DNA of 64,000 nucleotides from Rhizobium sp. ARZ01 (GCF_014851675.1 NZ_JACVAE010000001.1:1488001-1552000), one strand, 5' to 3'. Numbered from the stretch's first letter, positions 45,939 through 56,983 are shown. Program-made: numbers and translations. Notes: generated by a model not told the origin, from the sequence alone.

Positions 45939-47393
45939 TCAAGCGAGGCGGGAGCTGCGATAAACCGAAACCCCCAACTCTCGAATCTTCTTGCGAAGCG
46001 TGTTCCGGTTGAGACCTAGAAGATCAGCAGCCTTGATCTGGTTCCCGCGTGTTGCTGTCAGCGCAGCAAGGATCAGCGGGTACTCCATTTCGGCCAAAAC
46101 CCGCTCGTAGAGCCCGGGTGGCGGCAGGTTGTCGCCAAAACTCGCAAAGTACCGGCGCATGTTCTCTTCGACCGCCTGCGATATCGAAAGCGCGCCATTG
46201 CGCTGCGCGGACTTCTCGATCGGGCTGTCAGGAACGTCCGCACGAAGCTCAGCCTCGATGATCTCCCTGGTGATCACATCCTGTGGATAAAGCGCTGTCA
46301 GGCGCCGGACAACGTTCTCCAACTCCCGAACATTACCCGGCCAGGGATGTGCCTTCATCAATTCCAACGCCTCCTGATCGAATCGCTTGGCGTCGAGTCC
46401 CTCCTTTTCTGCCTGCTGGACGAAATGGCGGACAAGGTCGGGAATGTCCTCCGCCCGATCGCGCAGCGGCGGGAGGCGTAGCGGAACCACGTTCAGGCGG
46501 TAGTACAAATCCTCACGAAACAGCCCCTGATTGATCGACTGCTTGAGGTCCTTGTTTGTCGCAGCGACGATCCGCACGTCGGTGCGAATGGGCGTGCGCC
46601 CGCCGACGGTGGTGTATTCGCCCTGCTGGAGCACGCGCAGCAGCCGTGTCTGCGCGTCCATCGGCATGTCGCCAATCTCGTCGAGGAACAGCGTGCCGCC
46701 CTCGGCCTGCTCAAAGCGGCCGGTCGAACGCTGCTGCGCGCCGGTGAAGGCGCCCTTCTCGTGGCCAAAGAGTTCCGACTCGATCAGATCGCGCGGGATC
46801 GCCGCCATGTTGATTGCAACGAAGGGGCCGTTGCGGCGCTTGCCATAGTCGTGCAGGGCGCGCGCCACGAGTTCCTTGCCGGTACCGGACTCGCCGGTGA
46901 TCATCAGCGTCAGGTCTGTCTGCATCAGTCGCGCCAGGACACGGTAGATTTCCTGCATCGCCGCCGAGCGGCCGACCAGCGGCATGCCGTCCTGCATGTC
47001 GTCGTCCAGCCTCGCCGGCTTCTTCTTCGGCTCGGCCAGCGCCCGGCCGACAATCGCAATCAGTTCGGTTAGATCGAAGGGCTTCGGCAGGTAGTCGTAA
47101 GCGCCGCGCTCGGAGGCCTTGATCGCGGTCATGAACGTGTTCTGGGCGCTCATCACGAGAACCGGAAGATCGGGGCGGGCCTTCTTGATGCGCGGCAACA
47201 GATCGAAGGCATTCTCGTCCGGCATGACGACATCGGTCACGACGATGTCACCCTCGCCGGCGGCGATCCAGCGCCAGAGCGTCGCTGCATTCGAGGTGAT
47301 CCGGACATCGTAGCCTGCGCGGCTCAGCGCCTGGTTAAGGACGGTTCTGATCGCCGCATCGTCGTCGGCAACAAGGACTGTGGCGCCTGTCAT
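45939..47393 (-). CDS. ntrC: NtrC, sigma-54-dependent nitrogen response regulator
   Basis: 484 residues: receiver with Asp54, AAA+ domain with Walker A GESGTGKE (167-174), intact GAFTGA (214-219), and a C-terminal Fis-type HTH ([17 protein letters not shown]). It activates sigma-54 promoters under nitrogen limitation, e.g. glnII and amino-acid transport. It follows ntrB by 14 bp. The aap operon in this window has a sigma-54-type promoter, a likely target, though this is untested. Confidence 0.97.
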   Translation of the reverse strand: MTGATVLVADDDAAIRTVLNQALSRAGYDVRITSNAATLWRWIAAGEGDIVVTDVVMPDENAFDLLPRIKKARPDLPVLVMSAQNTFMTAIKASERGAYDYLPKPFDLTELIAIVGRALAEPKKKPARLDDDMQDGMPLVGRSAAMQEIYRVLARLMQTDLTLMITGESGTGKELVARALHDYGKRRNGPFVAINMAAIPRDLIESELFGHEKGAFTGAQQRSTGRFEQAEGGTLFLDEIGDMPMDAQTRLLRVLQQGEYTTVGGRTPIRTDVRIVAATNKDLKQSINQGLFREDLYYRLNVVPLRLPPLRDRAEDIPDLVRHFVQQAEKEGLDAKRFDQEALELMKAHPWPGNVRELENVVRRLTALYPQDVITREIIEAELRADVPDSPIEKSAQRNGALSISQAVEENMRRYFASFGDNLPPPGLYERVLAEMEYPLILAALTATRGNQIKAADLLGLNRNTLRKKIRELGVSVYRSSRLA

Positions 47394-47407
47394 TGCTATT
47401 TCCTCTG

Positions 47408-48538
47408 TTATCGGGAGGTATCGTCATCCTCGCTCAAACCCTTTGACGCAGGCATGAGCACGCGGAAGGTGGTGCGATGGCCCTGACTGTCGCATTCGAT
47501 GATGCCGCCATGGCCGCCGATGATCTTGGCAACAAGCGCCAGGCCGAGGCCCGACCCGTTGGTCTTGGTTGTGATGAAGGGATCGAAAAGGTGCGGCAGC
47601 AGGTCGGACGGAACGCCCGGCCCGTTGTCGTGCACGCAGAACTCAAGCGGCAGCGACACCTTTTCCCGCGTTCCCACCACCGACAACCGGATGCCCGGCC
47701 GATACGCCGTGGTCAGGATGATCTCGCCGTCCGGCCTGTTGCCGACCGCTTCCGCGGCATTCTTGATCAGGTTGAGAAACACCTGAACAAGTTGATCGCG
47801 GTTGGCAAAAACCGGGGGCAGCGACGGATCGTAGTTCTCGGTAATCTTGATGTTGCGCGCAAAGCCGGCGCGCGACACGGCCTTCACGTGATCGAGGACG
47901 GAGTGAATGTTGAGTGCGACACGATCGACAGGTCGCTCATCAGAGAAAACCTCCATGCGATCAACAAGCGAAACGATGCGATCAGTCTCATCGCAGATCA
48001 GCCGCGTCAGCGCCCGATCCTCATCCTCCACGGAGGTCTCCAGCAGTTGCGCCGCACCCCGAATACCCGAAAGCGGGTTCTTGATCTCGTGGGCGAGCAT
48101 CGAGGCGAGGCCGGTGACCGAGCGGGCTGCAGCGCGATGCGTCAGTTGGCGATCAATCTTGTCGGCCATCGATCGCTCCTGCAGAACGACGACGACCGAG
48201 CCCGGCTCATTGGTGACCGGAGCGACGTAGAGGTCGACGAGCTTGTCCGCGCCCAGACGTGGCGAACTCAGATCCACCCTATACTCATTGACCGGCGCGC
48301 GACGTTCCCGAACTTGTTCAATCAATGTGAGAAGAGGACTGCCGAAAGGAATGAAATTACTGACATTATGCCTGGCCAAATGATTGGCACTCGCCCCAAA
48401 GAAGGATTCTGCCTCCCAGTTCGCGAAGGCGATATGGCCGGCATCGTTGACCAGGATGACCGAATGCTGAATTGCATTCAGGACCGCCAGGGCAAGCCCA
48501 TTGCCATCGAACTGTTCTTCCTGGCCCGCCCCGCTCAT
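47408..48538 (-). CDS. ntrB: NtrB, nitrogen-sensing histidine kinase
   Basis: 376 residues, soluble. An N-terminal PAS domain (about 15-115), then HisKA with His150 ([20 protein letters not shown]) and an HATPase ([18 protein letters not shown]). It phosphorylates or dephosphorylates NtrC under control of PII. It overlaps dusB by the ATGA at 48535-48538, the classical nifR3-ntrB-ntrC operon. Confidence 0.96.
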   Translation of the reverse strand: MSGAGQEEQFDGNGLALAVLNAIQHSVILVNDAGHIAFANWEAESFFGASANHLARHNVSNFIPFGSPLLTLIEQVRERRAPVNEYRVDLSSPRLGADKLVDLYVAPVTNEPGSVVVVLQERSMADKIDRQLTHRAAARSVTGLASMLAHEIKNPLSGIRGAAQLLETSVEDEDRALTRLICDETDRIVSLVDRMEVFSDERPVDRVALNIHSVLDHVKAVSRAGFARNIKITENYDPSLPPVFANRDQLVQVFLNLIKNAAEAVGNRPDGEIILTTAYRPGIRLSVVGTREKVSLPLEFCVHDNGPGVPSDLLPHLFDPFITTKTNGSGLGLALVAKIIGGHGGIIECDSQGHRTTFRVLMPASKGLSEDDDTSR

Positions 48539-49557
48539 GCCGCCTTCTCTTCTCGCTCTACCGGCGCATCGGCCACGTTCAGGATTTCCGCCAAACGGCC
48601 CGCGACGAAATCACTGTCGGTCGACGTCATTAGCGCCGCCTTCTCTGCGCGCTCCAGCGACGGGGCATAGCGTTCAACGTACCAACCGACATGCTTGCGC
48701 GCATGGCGAAGCCCGGCCACGGGGCCGTGGAAATCCAGCATCATGCGGTAATGTTCAACGGCGATGTGCGCACGCTCCGCGCCACGCGGTTCTTCGCACG
48801 CTCCGCCAAGCACGGCAGGGTGCCATGGCCGTCCCTGCGCAGACCGGCCAACCATGACCGCATCAGCGCCAGAACGCCTGAGTATTTCTACCGCGTCTTC
48901 CACAGTGTCGACGTCGCCATTGGCGATCAGCGGCACGGCAATTCGCTCTCGAACCGCACGGATGGCATCCCAGTCCGCTTTGCCCTCATAGAACTGCATG
49001 CGCGTGCGGCCATGCACGGTGATCAACTGCACCCCGGCGTTCTCCGCCCGCACGGCGATATCGGGCGCATTCAGGCTGTCGTGGTCCCAGCCGAGCCGCA
49101 TCTTGACCGTGACCGGCACCTTGACGGCATTGACGGTTGCCTCGATCAGACGGAGCGCATGATCCGGCTCACGCATCAACGCCGAGCCGGAATAGCCGCC
49201 GATCACCTTCTTGGCGGGGCAGCCCATGTTGATGTCGATGATGTCGGCGCCGTTCGCCTCGGCCAGGCGCGCAGCTTCCGCCATCCAGTGCGCGTCGCGC
49301 CCGGCGAGCTGGACCATATGCGGATCGATGCCGCGATTGCGGATTCGCGCCCAGGACTCCGCCGCGTTACTGGCAAGCTCACGACTTGCCACCATCTCCG
49401 TCACCACGAGGCCAGCGCCAAAGCGCCAGGCGAGTTCACGGAACGGCAGATCGGTAACGCCGGACATCGGCGCCAGGACGACGCGATTGCGCAGGGTCTG
49501 ATTTCCGATTGCCAAGGGTGTTGATAGGTCCGCCCGAACCAAATGCCCATCTTTCAT
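48535..49557 (-). CDS. dusB: DusB/NifR3, tRNA-dihydrouridine synthase
   Basis: 340-residue FMN TIM-barrel enzyme that reduces uridine to dihydrouridine in the tRNA D-loop. Motifs: [20 protein letters not shown] and MGCPAKKV with the catalytic Cys113. It was called nifR3 because it precedes ntrB in many rhizobia. Start ATG 49557 has no clear Shine-Dalgarno and a short predicted leader (about 15 nt), so a downstream start is not excluded. First gene of dusB-ntrB-ntrC. Confidence 0.95.
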   Translation of the reverse strand: MKDGHLVRADLSTPLAIGNQTLRNRVVLAPMSGVTDLPFRELAWRFGAGLVVTEMVASRELASNAAESWARIRNRGIDPHMVQLAGRDAHWMAEAARLAEANGADIIDINMGCPAKKVIGGYSGSALMREPDHALRLIEATVNAVKVPVTVKMRLGWDHDSLNAPDIAVRAENAGVQLITVHGRTRMQFYEGKADWDAIRAVRERIAVPLIANGDVDTVEDAVEILRRSGADAVMVGRSAQGRPWHPAVLGGACEEPRGAERAHIAVEHYRMMLDFHGPVAGLRHARKHVGWYVERYAPSLERAEKAALMTSTDSDFVAGRLAEILNVADAPVEREEKAA

Positions 49558-49578
49558 GCAGTGGATTGTCGTGCATTA

Positions 49579-49607
49579 TTTTTAGACAGCCCGCAACCGC
49601 TTGCCAA
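49579..49607 (-). promoter_or_regulatory. Predicted sigma-70 promoter for dusB-ntrB-ntrC
   Basis: TTGGCA (49602-49607, five of six matches to TTGACA) and TAAAAA (49579-49584) are 17 bp apart on the minus strand. The start would be about 49572, some 15 nt before ATG 49557. This is the best housekeeping promoter match in the window. Confidence 0.6.
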
Positions 49608-49710
49608 GTCGTTTTGACGGCCGCCTGCAATTTTCCGCATATCGCTGGCCTTGTGGCGGCGAACGGTCTAAACCGGTCAAAACACCTGAAGCTGGAGGAA
49701 ATGGCTGGGC

Positions 49711-50922
49711 ATGGGCGAGAACAGCAAGCTCTCGTGCGGCGTGATCGTTGTCGCCGCGGGACGCGGAGAACGGGCGGGCTCTCACCCGGACGGCCCGAAA
49801 CAGTATCGCAGCATCGGCGGCAAGCCGGTGATCACGCACACGCTCGACGCCTTCCTCAAGTGGAGCCCGGCGCAGGACATCGTCGTCGTCATCCATCCCG
49901 ACGACAATGAACTGTTTGCCAATGCGCTCGTCCAGGCATCAGACGGAAAAGCACGGATTCGCACCGTCATGGGCGGCTCGACGCGGCAACAGTCTGTCCT
50001 TGCCGGGCTCGAGGCGCTTGCAGCATCAGGGATTACTCACGTTCTCATTCAGGATGCCGTCCGCCCCTTCGTCGACGCGACGCTCCTCGCGCGGATCGAA
50101 GCTGCACTTGCTGCAGGCAATCACGCTGTGCTTCCCGCCATTGCCGTGACAGACACGCTGAAGCGGGCGGATTCGGATGGCAACATCGCAGGCACTGTTC
50201 CACGGGCTGGCTTGTTCGGCGCGCAGACACCGCAGGCCTTTTATTTCACATCGATCCTTGACGCTCATCGTCGCGCTGCCGCCGATGGACGCAATGACTT
50301 CAGCGACGATTCGGCCATTGCAGAATGGGCCGGGATACCGGTTCGCCTGATCGAGGGTGCCGTCGACAACGTCAAGCTGACACTACGGAAGGATATCGCC
50401 ATGGCGGACGAGCGCCTTTCAGGAACAGCCCTGCCCGACGTGCGGACGGGCAATGGATACGACGTCCACCAACTGGTGCCGGGCGATGGCGTGACACTCT
50501 GCGGCATCTTCCTGCCGCACGACCAGATGCTTTCAGGTCATTCAGACGCGGACGTCGCGTTACATGCCCTGACCGACGCGCTTCTTGCCACCTGTGGCGC
50601 CGGCGACATCGGCGATCATTTCCCGCCGTCGGATCCGCAGTGGAAAGGTGCCGCCTCGCGCATCTTCCTCGAACATGCAGCACAAATCGTGCGCGACAAG
50701 GGCGGCGTGATCATGAATGCCGACGTTTCGCTGATCGCGGAAGCGCCAAAGATCGGACCCTGCCGCGAGGAGATGCGGAAAAATCTCGCCGACATGCTCG
50801 GGATCTCGCTGGATCGCTGTTCGGTAAAGGCGACGACCAATGAAAAGGTCGGCTTCATCGGACGCCGCGAGGGGATTGCCGCCATCGCCACGGCAACCGT
50901 CGTCTACCGGAGTCCTGAATAG
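49711..50922 (+). CDS. ispDF: IspDF, bifunctional MEP-pathway enzyme
   Basis: 403 residues. The N-terminal half is IspD (CTP:methylerythritol phosphate cytidylyltransferase) with [20 protein letters not shown] and QDAVRPFV; from about residue 245 it is IspF (cyclodiphosphate synthase) with GNGYDVHQL and [18 protein letters not shown]. The fusion is normal in alphaproteobacteria. The start is ATG 49711, 12 nt after GGAGG; an out-of-frame ATG at 49701 sits between. It overlaps the next gene at TAGTG. Confidence 0.95.
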   Translation: MGENSKLSCGVIVVAAGRGERAGSHPDGPKQYRSIGGKPVITHTLDAFLKWSPAQDIVVVIHPDDNELFANALVQASDGKARIRTVMGGSTRQQSVLAGLEALAASGITHVLIQDAVRPFVDATLLARIEAALAAGNHAVLPAIAVTDTLKRADSDGNIAGTVPRAGLFGAQTPQAFYFTSILDAHRRAAADGRNDFSDDSAIAEWAGIPVRLIEGAVDNVKLTLRKDIAMADERLSGTALPDVRTGNGYDVHQLVPGDGVTLCGIFLPHDQMLSGHSDADVALHALTDALLATCGAGDIGDHFPPSDPQWKGAASRIFLEHAAQIVRDKGGVIMNADVSLIAEAPKIGPCREEMRKNLADMLGISLDRCSVKATTNEKVGFIGRREGIAAIATATVVYRSPE

Positions 50923-51425
50923 TGACCATGTGGCCTGCCGACATCGAGGACGCTGCACGGCACCTCATCGTCGATTTTTCCACGCGCGGACTAATGGTCG
51001 CCACGGCCGAATCCTGCACCGGCGGGCTGATTGCCGGCGCACTCACAGAAATCTCGGGTTCTTCCGCCGTCGTCGACCGAGGCTTCGTCACCTATTCCAA
51101 CGAAGCGAAAATGGAACTGATCGACGTGCAGGCGGAAACGCTTGCAGCCCATGGCGCCGTGTCGCGGGAGACTGCGCTGGAGATGGCCCGCGGCGCGCTT
51201 GCTCGCTCGCGTGCGGAGCTCGCCATCGCGGTGACGGGCGTTGCCGGGCCTGGTGGTGGAACCGTGGCCAAGCCTGTCGGCCTTGTTCATCTGGCCGTCG
51301 CCTCGCGGACCGGGAGCGTGATGTACCGGGAAATGCGCTACGGCGATATCGGCCGCGACGGCGTTCGACTTTCGACCATCCGCACCGCACTGGAGATGCT
51401 GGCGGATATCGCTCGCGGCGCCTGA
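50922..51425 (+). CDS. CinA-family nicotinamide-nucleotide amidase (PncC-like)
   Basis: 167 residues, containing only the C-terminal CinA domain. Motif ATAESCTGGLIAGALTEISG with the catalytic Ser and the GVAGPGGGTVAKPVGLVHLA stretch fit PncC, which deamidates NMN to NaMN. Start GTG 50922 overlaps the ispDF stop; an ATG at 50928 is also possible. It lacks the N-terminal COG1058 part of full-length CinA. Whether it acts on NMN here is inferred. Confidence 0.88.
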   Translation: MTMWPADIEDAARHLIVDFSTRGLMVATAESCTGGLIAGALTEISGSSAVVDRGFVTYSNEAKMELIDVQAETLAAHGAVSRETALEMARGALARSRAELAIAVTGVAGPGGGTVAKPVGLVHLAVASRTGSVMYREMRYGDIGRDGVRLSTIRTALEMLADIARGA

Positions 51426-51517
51426 CCCGACCACCTTCGGGGATACGCGAAGAGATCGCCCTGCGCCAAAGCTCCGCCCCAATACGCCGCCCAATCCTGT
51501 GACCGCTGACGCGTTGT

Positions 51518-51967
51518 TCAGACGTTGTAGATCGTCTCGGCGCGCTTCTCGAAGGCCTCGGAAAACATGTGGAATGCCCGATCGAACATCGATCCCATCA
51601 GCGCCCCAAGGATCCGGCTCTTGAATTCGTAGTCGATGAAGAAGTGCACGCTGCACCCGCCCTCACCGCGCGGCTCGAAACGCCAGCGGTTGTCGAGATA
51701 ACGGAACGGGCCGTCGATGTACTTCACGTCGATCGCGAGATCCCCATGGTTCAGCAATACCTGCGTCGTGAAGGTTTCGCGAATCGCCTTGTAACCAACG
51801 GTCATGTCGGCGAGCAGAAGTTCCTTGCCGTCTCGCTCCTTGCGCGACCGTACGACGAGGCCCTCGCAAAGCGGGAGGAACTCGGGATAGCGTTCCACGT
51901 CGGCGACAAGGGCATACATCTGCTCGGGTGTATGCGGAACGGGGCGGTGCGTTTCGAATTTGGGCAT
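51518..51967 (-). CDS. COQ10-like START-domain protein (RatA-type)
   Basis: 149 residues of the polyketide-cyclase/COQ10 family. In eukaryotes COQ10 binds ubiquinone for respiration; E. coli RatA members were described as toxins that affect ribosomes, an interpretation that is not settled. Conserved: YALVADVERYPEFLPLCEGL and GPFRYLDNRWRFEP. ATG 51967 (MPKFETHRPVPH) gives the usual length. It is downstream of the decarboxylase pseudogene on the minus strand. Confidence 0.88.
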   Translation of the reverse strand: MPKFETHRPVPHTPEQMYALVADVERYPEFLPLCEGLVVRSRKERDGKELLLADMTVGYKAIRETFTTQVLLNHGDLAIDVKYIDGPFRYLDNRWRFEPRGEGGCSVHFFIDYEFKSRILGALMGSMFDRAFHMFSEAFEKRAETIYNV

Positions 51968-52037
51968 GCTGACCAGATATTCAAACACACGCCAAGAAAC
52001 AAGATGGTCCGGCAGCCGAGCGCAATTCCCAAAACGC

Positions 52038-53437
52038 TCACGCCATCCCGGACGACACCCTTGCATAGGCCGCTAGGATCGCTTCCGCAGCCATTTCGGC
52101 CTGATCCGCATCGGTCTGGTAGTTCGACACGGATATCCGCATCACTTGGCGGCCCCGCCACTGTGCCCCGCCGACGAATATCTGCCCCTTCTTCTGTAGG
52201 AGCGTGACCACATCCTTCGTCATGCGATCAGCCACCTCCGGAGCAAGCCCCTCCCCGAACCGCACGATGACCTGATTGAGTTGCACCGCGTTCAACACAC
52301 CGATGCCGTTGCGCGCTGCGAGCATGCGGGCAATCTCGGCTGCGGCATTGCAGTTTTGCTCCACAAGCTCGGCAATCCGGCTGCGACCGAGATGCTTGAT
52401 CATCGCCCAGGTCGCAAAGCCGCGGGCGCGACGCGACAGTTCCGGCACGAAGTGGTTCGCCCGCCTCCGCCGAGGGCAGATAGCTTGCAGAAATCGTCAT
52501 TGCACGCCGGTGCGCAAGTTCGTCCCGCACAATGGCATAGCCGCAATCGTAGGGCGTCTGCAGCCACTTATGCCCGTCAGTCGCCCAGCTGTCGGCCAGT
52601 TCGACTCCCACCGCAAGCGGCCGTTTGGCAGGACAGGCACGTGCCCAGAGACCGAAGGCGCCGTCGACATGCACCCAGGCGCCCTTTGCCTTTGCGGCAG
52701 GGATCAGTTCAGCGAAACTGTCGAAGGCGCCGGTGTTGATCTGGCCGGCCTGAAGAATGGCGATCGCCGGCCCGTCGATGGCGGCCAGCGCCGCATCGAA
52801 CGCATCCGGTCGAATGCGCCCCTGCTCGTCGGTTGCCACCCTGACCACCCGGTCATGTCCGAGGCCGAGAAACTGCAAGGCCGAGAAAACGGTGGTGTGG
52901 GCGTCGTCGCCGATCAGCACGGTAATCGGCGGCGCACCGAAAAGGCCTTGCGCATCGACGTCCCAGCCCTCCCTGCGGAGCACCTCGCCGCGGGCCGCCG
53001 CAAGACAGGTGAAATTTGCAACTGTTGCTCCCGTGACGAAGCCGACCGAACTCTCCCGCGGCAGGTCGAGCAGTTCGACCAGCCAGCGCGCAGCTATCGC
53101 CTCAGCCGCAGAGGCGGCCGGCGTTGCGGCATGGTTGCCGGCATTCTGCCCCCAGGCGGACGTGAGCATGTCGGCTGCGACGCCGACCGGATGGGAGCCA
53201 CCGATCACCCAGCCGAAGAAACGGGGACCGGTCATCAGGTGCAGGCCGGGCTCCGCCCGCGCCACCAGTTCGTCGATGACGGCACGCGGCTCGGTCGTGA
53301 CCTCGGGCAAGGCCTCCTCGAATGCCGCCGACGCCGCTGCATAGTCCTGGTTGGGGTCGATGCGGCCGATCGGAAATGGAATTGCGATACCGGGCGGCCT
53401 CGTCTGCCGCCTGCCGGAATAGGGACTCGATATCCAT
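52038..53437 (-). pseudogene. Broken PLP-dependent (group II) amino-acid decarboxylase
   Basis: Three frames must be joined for one protein. Residues MDIESLFRQAADEAARYRN start at ATG 53437 after GGGGAGG. Near 53353-53356 a one-base excess in a CCCC run shifts the frame (HRP to NQDYAAAS). The main body follows with the PLP lysine in TDGHKWLQTP. Near 52455 an apparent 11-nt loss removes the RxPS segment before HFVPELSRRARG and shifts the frame again. Two independent lesions make a sequencing error unlikely for the second. The intact ancestor would be an aromatic- or tyrosine-type decarboxylase of about 470 residues. Confidence 0.8.
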
Positions 53438-53592
53438 CCGCAACCTCCCCCGCGGATAAACTGTCGATGGCCGCCAGCGAGAGGCGACACCGGCAGCCTA
53501 CGCCCGCAGACGCTGACCGACAATCCGGGTCCACCAAAAGGATGCGGGCCGCAGTTCACAACCACGGCCCGCCCGAATTTGCAGATCGAAAA

Positions 53593-54564
53593 CTACTCCG
53601 CCGCGGCGAGCAGCTTCTTCTCCCGTGCCGCCCTGAGCCGGGCGAAGTCGTCACCGGCGTGATGCGAGGAACGCGTCAGCGGGCTGGCGGAGACCATGAG
53701 AAAGCCCTTGGTGTAGGCGACCGTCTCGTAGGACTTGAACTCCTCCGGCGTAACGAACTTCTCCACCTTGTGGTGCTTGCGGGTCGGTTGCAGGTATTGG
53801 CCCATCGTCAGAAAGTCGACGTCGGCGGTGCGCAGGTCGTCCATCAGTTGCAGCACTTCGTTGCGCTCCTCGCCGAGGCCGACCATGATGCCCGACTTGG
53901 TGAACATCGTCGGATCGAGTTCCTTCACGCGCTGCAACAGGCGGACGGAGTGGAAGTAGCGCGCACCCGGACGGACGGTCAGGTAGTTGCCCGGCACGGT
54001 TTCCAGATTGTGGTTGAAAACGTCCGGCTTGGCTGCGACGACACGCTCCAACGCTCCGGGCTTCTTCAGGAAGTCGGGCGTCAGGATCTCGATCGTGGTC
54101 GAAGGCGATGCCGCGCGGATCGCCCAGATCACCTTCTCGAAATGCTCTGCGCCGCCGTCATCGAGGTCGTCACGGTCGACCGAGGTGATCACCACGTGCG
54201 ACAGGCCCATCTTCACGACAGCCTTGGCAACGTTCTCCGGCTCGTCCTGATCGAGCGCATTCGGCTTGCCGGTGGCAACGTTGCAGAAGGCGCAGGCGCG
54301 GGTACAAATCTCGCCCATGATCATGAAGGTGGCGTGCTTTTTGTCCCAGCATTCGCCGATATTGGGACAGCCAGCTTCCTCGCAGACGGTCACCAACTTG
54401 TTGTCCTTCACGATCGAGCGCGTCTCCTGGTAGGTCTTGGAGACCGGCGCCTTGACGCGGATCCACTCCGGCTTGCGCAGCACTTCCGTGTCAGGGCGAT
54501 GCGCTTTCTCGGGGTGCCGTACGCGCTTTTCCTCGGGATTGGTCGTATCGAGAATGGTGACCAT
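53593..54564 (-). CDS. lipA: LipA, lipoyl synthase
   Basis: 323 residues, radical SAM enzyme. The auxiliary cluster ligands are in [12 protein letters not shown] and the SAM cluster ligands in [10 protein letters not shown] (CxxxCxxC). It inserts two sulfurs into octanoyl groups bound to lipoyl domains such as those of PdhB and PdhC nearby. Start ATG 54564 (MVTILDTT). It lies 40 bp after glsB and 12 genes around pyruvate dehydrogenase share the strand, a functional neighbourhood. Confidence 0.96.
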   Translation of the reverse strand: MVTILDTTNPEEKRVRHPEKAHRPDTEVLRKPEWIRVKAPVSKTYQETRSIVKDNKLVTVCEEAGCPNIGECWDKKHATFMIMGEICTRACAFCNVATGKPNALDQDEPENVAKAVVKMGLSHVVITSVDRDDLDDGGAEHFEKVIWAIRAASPSTTIEILTPDFLKKPGALERVVAAKPDVFNHNLETVPGNYLTVRPGARYFHSVRLLQRVKELDPTMFTKSGIMVGLGEERNEVLQLMDDLRTADVDFLTMGQYLQPTRKHHKVEKFVTPEEFKSYETVAYTKGFLMVSASPLTRSSHHAGDDFARLRAAREKKLLAAAE

Positions 54565-54604
54565 AAAAAACCTGCCTTCAACCGCCTCTACTGCGGAAAA
54601 GTCG

Positions 54605-54850
54605 TCAACGCCTGACGATTTTTGCGACGAATAACAGAATGCAGGAGCCGACGAAACCCTGCACGAGGTAACCCAGCCAACCGCTGGCCACATGGATGCC
54701 GGCGCGATCAAAGACAGCGTTCGCCAATACGGCGCCGACCATGCCGATGACGACGTTCATCACGACGCCGAAACGGATGTCCATCAGCTTGCCGGCGAGC
54801 CAACCCGCCACACCGCCGATAATGATCCCCGCAAACCAGCCCACATCCAT
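54605..54850 (-). CDS. GlsB/YeaQ/YmgE-family small membrane protein
   Basis: 81 residues with three hydrophobic segments and glycine-rich [17 protein letters not shown] and [15 protein letters not shown]. The family (transglycosylase-associated) is a stress-linked small inner-membrane protein of unclear role. ATG 54850 (MDVGWFAG) is chosen; a longer frame upstream is basic and Arg-rich. It sits between lpdA and lipA on the minus strand. Confidence 0.87.
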   Translation of the reverse strand: MDVGWFAGIIIGGVAGWLAGKLMDIRFGVVMNVVIGMVGAVLANAVFDRAGIHVASGWLGYLVQGFVGSCILLFVAKIVRR

Positions 54851-54983
54851 CCAACAACCCTTCCCATTTGCCCGCCATGTGGGCGGCGGGACGGCCGCCC
54901 GCAAATGAGCAGACGCTTGCCACCGCCTGCCCTTCTGTTCCGTTCCCGGAGACTTCACCCCGAGCGCCGTACCCCTCAGTCTC

Positions 54984-55095
54984 GTCATGCCGGGCTTGAT
55001 CCGGCATCCAGCCCGCGCAAGTCCTTGCGCGGAGAAGTGCATCTTTCGCGCCGCAGACGCGGCCCGGCTAGATCCCGGCTCAAGGCCGGGATGAC
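54984..55095. repeat. RIME-like palindromic intergenic element
   Basis: 112-bp element. Its ends are imperfect inverted repeats (GTCATGCCGGGCTTGATCC and GATCCCGGCTCAAGG-type arms), with an inner 9-bp perfect hairpin (CCGCGCAAG/CTTGCGCGG). The form recalls the Rhizobium-specific intergenic mosaic elements. It is the main content of the 333-bp glsB-lpdA spacer (54851-55183). No other copy in this window. Confidence 0.7.
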
Positions 55096-55183
55096 AGGAG
55101 TGGATTCGGTACCCGTCATTTCATTGTGGCGACCGCTCCCCTCAGCGCGAACGAGAGCGGCCGAGCCCGAGATGCCTCGCGCG

Positions 55184-56629
55184 TCAGGCGTTCAACGCAC
55201 GCCCATAGGCGTCGAGTACGCTTTCCTTCAGCGTTTCCGAGATCGTCGGATGCGGGAAGATCGTGTGCATCAGCTCTTCCTCGGTCGTCTCCAGGTTCAT
55301 CGCAACGACGAAGCCCTGGATCAATTCGGTTACTTCCGCGCCGACGAGATGGGCGCCGAGCAGTTCGCCGGTCTTCCTGTCGAAGATCGTCTTGACCATG
55401 CCCTGGTCCTCGCCGAGCGCGATCGCCTTGCCGTTGGCGACGAAGGGGAAGCGGCCGACGCGGATGTCGCGGCCGAGTTCCTTGGCCTTGGCTTCGGTCA
55501 GCCCAACCGAAGCGACCTGCGGGTGGCAATAGGTGCAGCCGGGGATCTTCAACTTGTCCATCGGATGCACGTTCGGCAGGCCGGCGATCTTCTCGACGCA
55601 GATAACGGCCTCGTGTTCGGCCTTGTGCGCCAGCATCGGCGGGCCGGCGACGTCGCCGATGGCGTAGATGCCCGGCACGTTGGTTTTGCCGTAGCCGTCG
55701 ATGGCGATGAAGCCGCGATCGGTCTTCACACCGAGCGCTTCAAGGCCGATGTTTTCGATGTTCGCCTGCACGCCGACGGCCGAGATCATCCGGTCGGCGG
55801 TGATCTTCTCGACCTTACCGTCCTTCATCTCGACATGCGCGGTGATCGAATTGGCGCCCTTCTCCACCTTGGTGACCTTGGCGTCCAGATGGATCTTCAT
55901 GCCCTGTTTTTCGAACTGCTTCTTCGCGAGTGCCGAAATCTCGGCATCCTCGACCGGCATCACCGTCGGCATCACTTCGACGACGGTCACGTCGACGCCG
56001 AGCGTGCGGTAGAAGGAGGCGAACTCGATGCCGATTGCCCCAGAGCCCATGACCAGCAGCGACTTCGGCATTTCCTCCGGCTTCATCGCCTCGAAATAGG
56101 TCCAGATCAGCTTGCCGTCCGGCTCGATGCCGGGCAGCGCGCGCGGACGGGCGCCGGTGGCGATGATGATGTGCTTGGCCGTGTAGGTGCCTTCCGGCAG
56201 CACGTTCTTCGGCAGCGGCGCCTGCGGCTCGACCGGCTTCTTGGTGGTCTTGGAGACGACGATCTCGCCGGGCTTCGTCAGCTTCGCCTCGCCCCAGATG
56301 ATGTCGACCTTGTTCTTCTTCATCAGGAAGCCGACGCCACCGTTCATGCGGCTCGCAATGCCGCGCGAGCGGGCGACGATCGCCTTCAGGTCCGGCGTGA
56401 CCTTGCCGTCGATCTTGATGCCGTAATCGCCCGGATGCTGGGCGTAATGGAAGATTTCGGCCGAACGCAACAGCGCCTTGGTCGGGATGCAGCCCCAGTT
56501 GGAGCAGATGCCGGCCAGATGTTCCCGCTCGACGATGGCGGTCTTCAGCCCGAGCTGGGCAGCCCGGATCGCGGCGATGTAGCCGCCAGGACCCGAACCG
56601 ATAACGATGACGTCGTAGGCATTCGACAT
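55184..56629 (-). CDS. lpdA: LpdA, dihydrolipoyl dehydrogenase (E3)
   Basis: 481 residues. FAD motif VIGSGPGGYIAAIRAA near the N-terminus, redox-active disulfide Cys42/Cys47 (CSNWGC), central NAD motif and C-terminal His-Glu pair region (HPTISETLKESV). The CSNWGC type is typical of the E3 beside rhizobial pdh genes rather than the 2-oxoglutarate complex. It reoxidises lipoyl groups of the pyruvate dehydrogenase complex. ATG 56629; a GTG-started extension upstream is unlikely. Confidence 0.95.
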   Translation of the reverse strand: MSNAYDVIVIGSGPGGYIAAIRAAQLGLKTAIVEREHLAGICSNWGCIPTKALLRSAEIFHYAQHPGDYGIKIDGKVTPDLKAIVARSRGIASRMNGGVGFLMKKNKVDIIWGEAKLTKPGEIVVSKTTKKPVEPQAPLPKNVLPEGTYTAKHIIIATGARPRALPGIEPDGKLIWTYFEAMKPEEMPKSLLVMGSGAIGIEFASFYRTLGVDVTVVEVMPTVMPVEDAEISALAKKQFEKQGMKIHLDAKVTKVEKGANSITAHVEMKDGKVEKITADRMISAVGVQANIENIGLEALGVKTDRGFIAIDGYGKTNVPGIYAIGDVAGPPMLAHKAEHEAVICVEKIAGLPNVHPMDKLKIPGCTYCHPQVASVGLTEAKAKELGRDIRVGRFPFVANGKAIALGEDQGMVKTIFDRKTGELLGAHLVGAEVTELIQGFVVAMNLETTEEELMHTIFPHPTISETLKESVLDAYGRALNA

Positions 56630-56722
56630 GAGCGCTTCCACTCCTCTTTTATCTCTCGTGCGGTCGACCATGCGGTGCGCCGCGCTGTTGTTATCGAGGA
56701 GCGGAAGCCTGCCTCCGGTTCC

Positions 56723-56983
56723 TCAGGGAAGCTCTTCGACAACCTCAGGCCGCGTCAGAATCCCGTAGATTTCATCCTTGAGCCGCATCCGCTCCTTGCG
56801 CATGTCCGTCATGCGCAGGTCGTCTGTGGGCTCGATATCCGTCTCGGCGCGATGGATGGCCCAGTTCATCACATCGTACTCGTCGGCGATGCGGCGAAAG
56901 TGTCCGTCGGCCTCCCGCAAGTGCCGGATCTTGCCGACATATTCCGGGAATTCCTCTGCCAGCTGGTGCGGTGTGTTCGACAT
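56723..56983 (-). CDS. YdcH/DUF465-family small protein
   Basis: 86 residues, helical, with the DUF465-like stretch LRMTDMRKERMRLKDEIYGIL. The function of this family is unknown. It lies between the GDSL hydrolase and lpdA, 93 bp before the lpdA start on the same strand. Highly charged, no membrane segment. Confidence 0.8.
   Translation of the reverse strand: MSNTPHQLAEEFPEYVGKIRHLREADGHFRRIADEYDVMNWAIHRAETDIEPTDDLRMTDMRKERMRLKDEIYGILTRPEVVEELP

Noticed and set aside
49560..49578. TGCAC...CTGCA upstream of dusB as an NtrC box.
   Set aside because: The half-sites are not the inverted GCAC/GTGC pair and the spacing is wrong.
49592..49606. TGGCAAGCGGTTGC upstream of dusB resembling a sigma-54 site.
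   Set aside because: GG and GC are 9, not 10, bases apart; the same DNA fits a sigma-70 promoter better.
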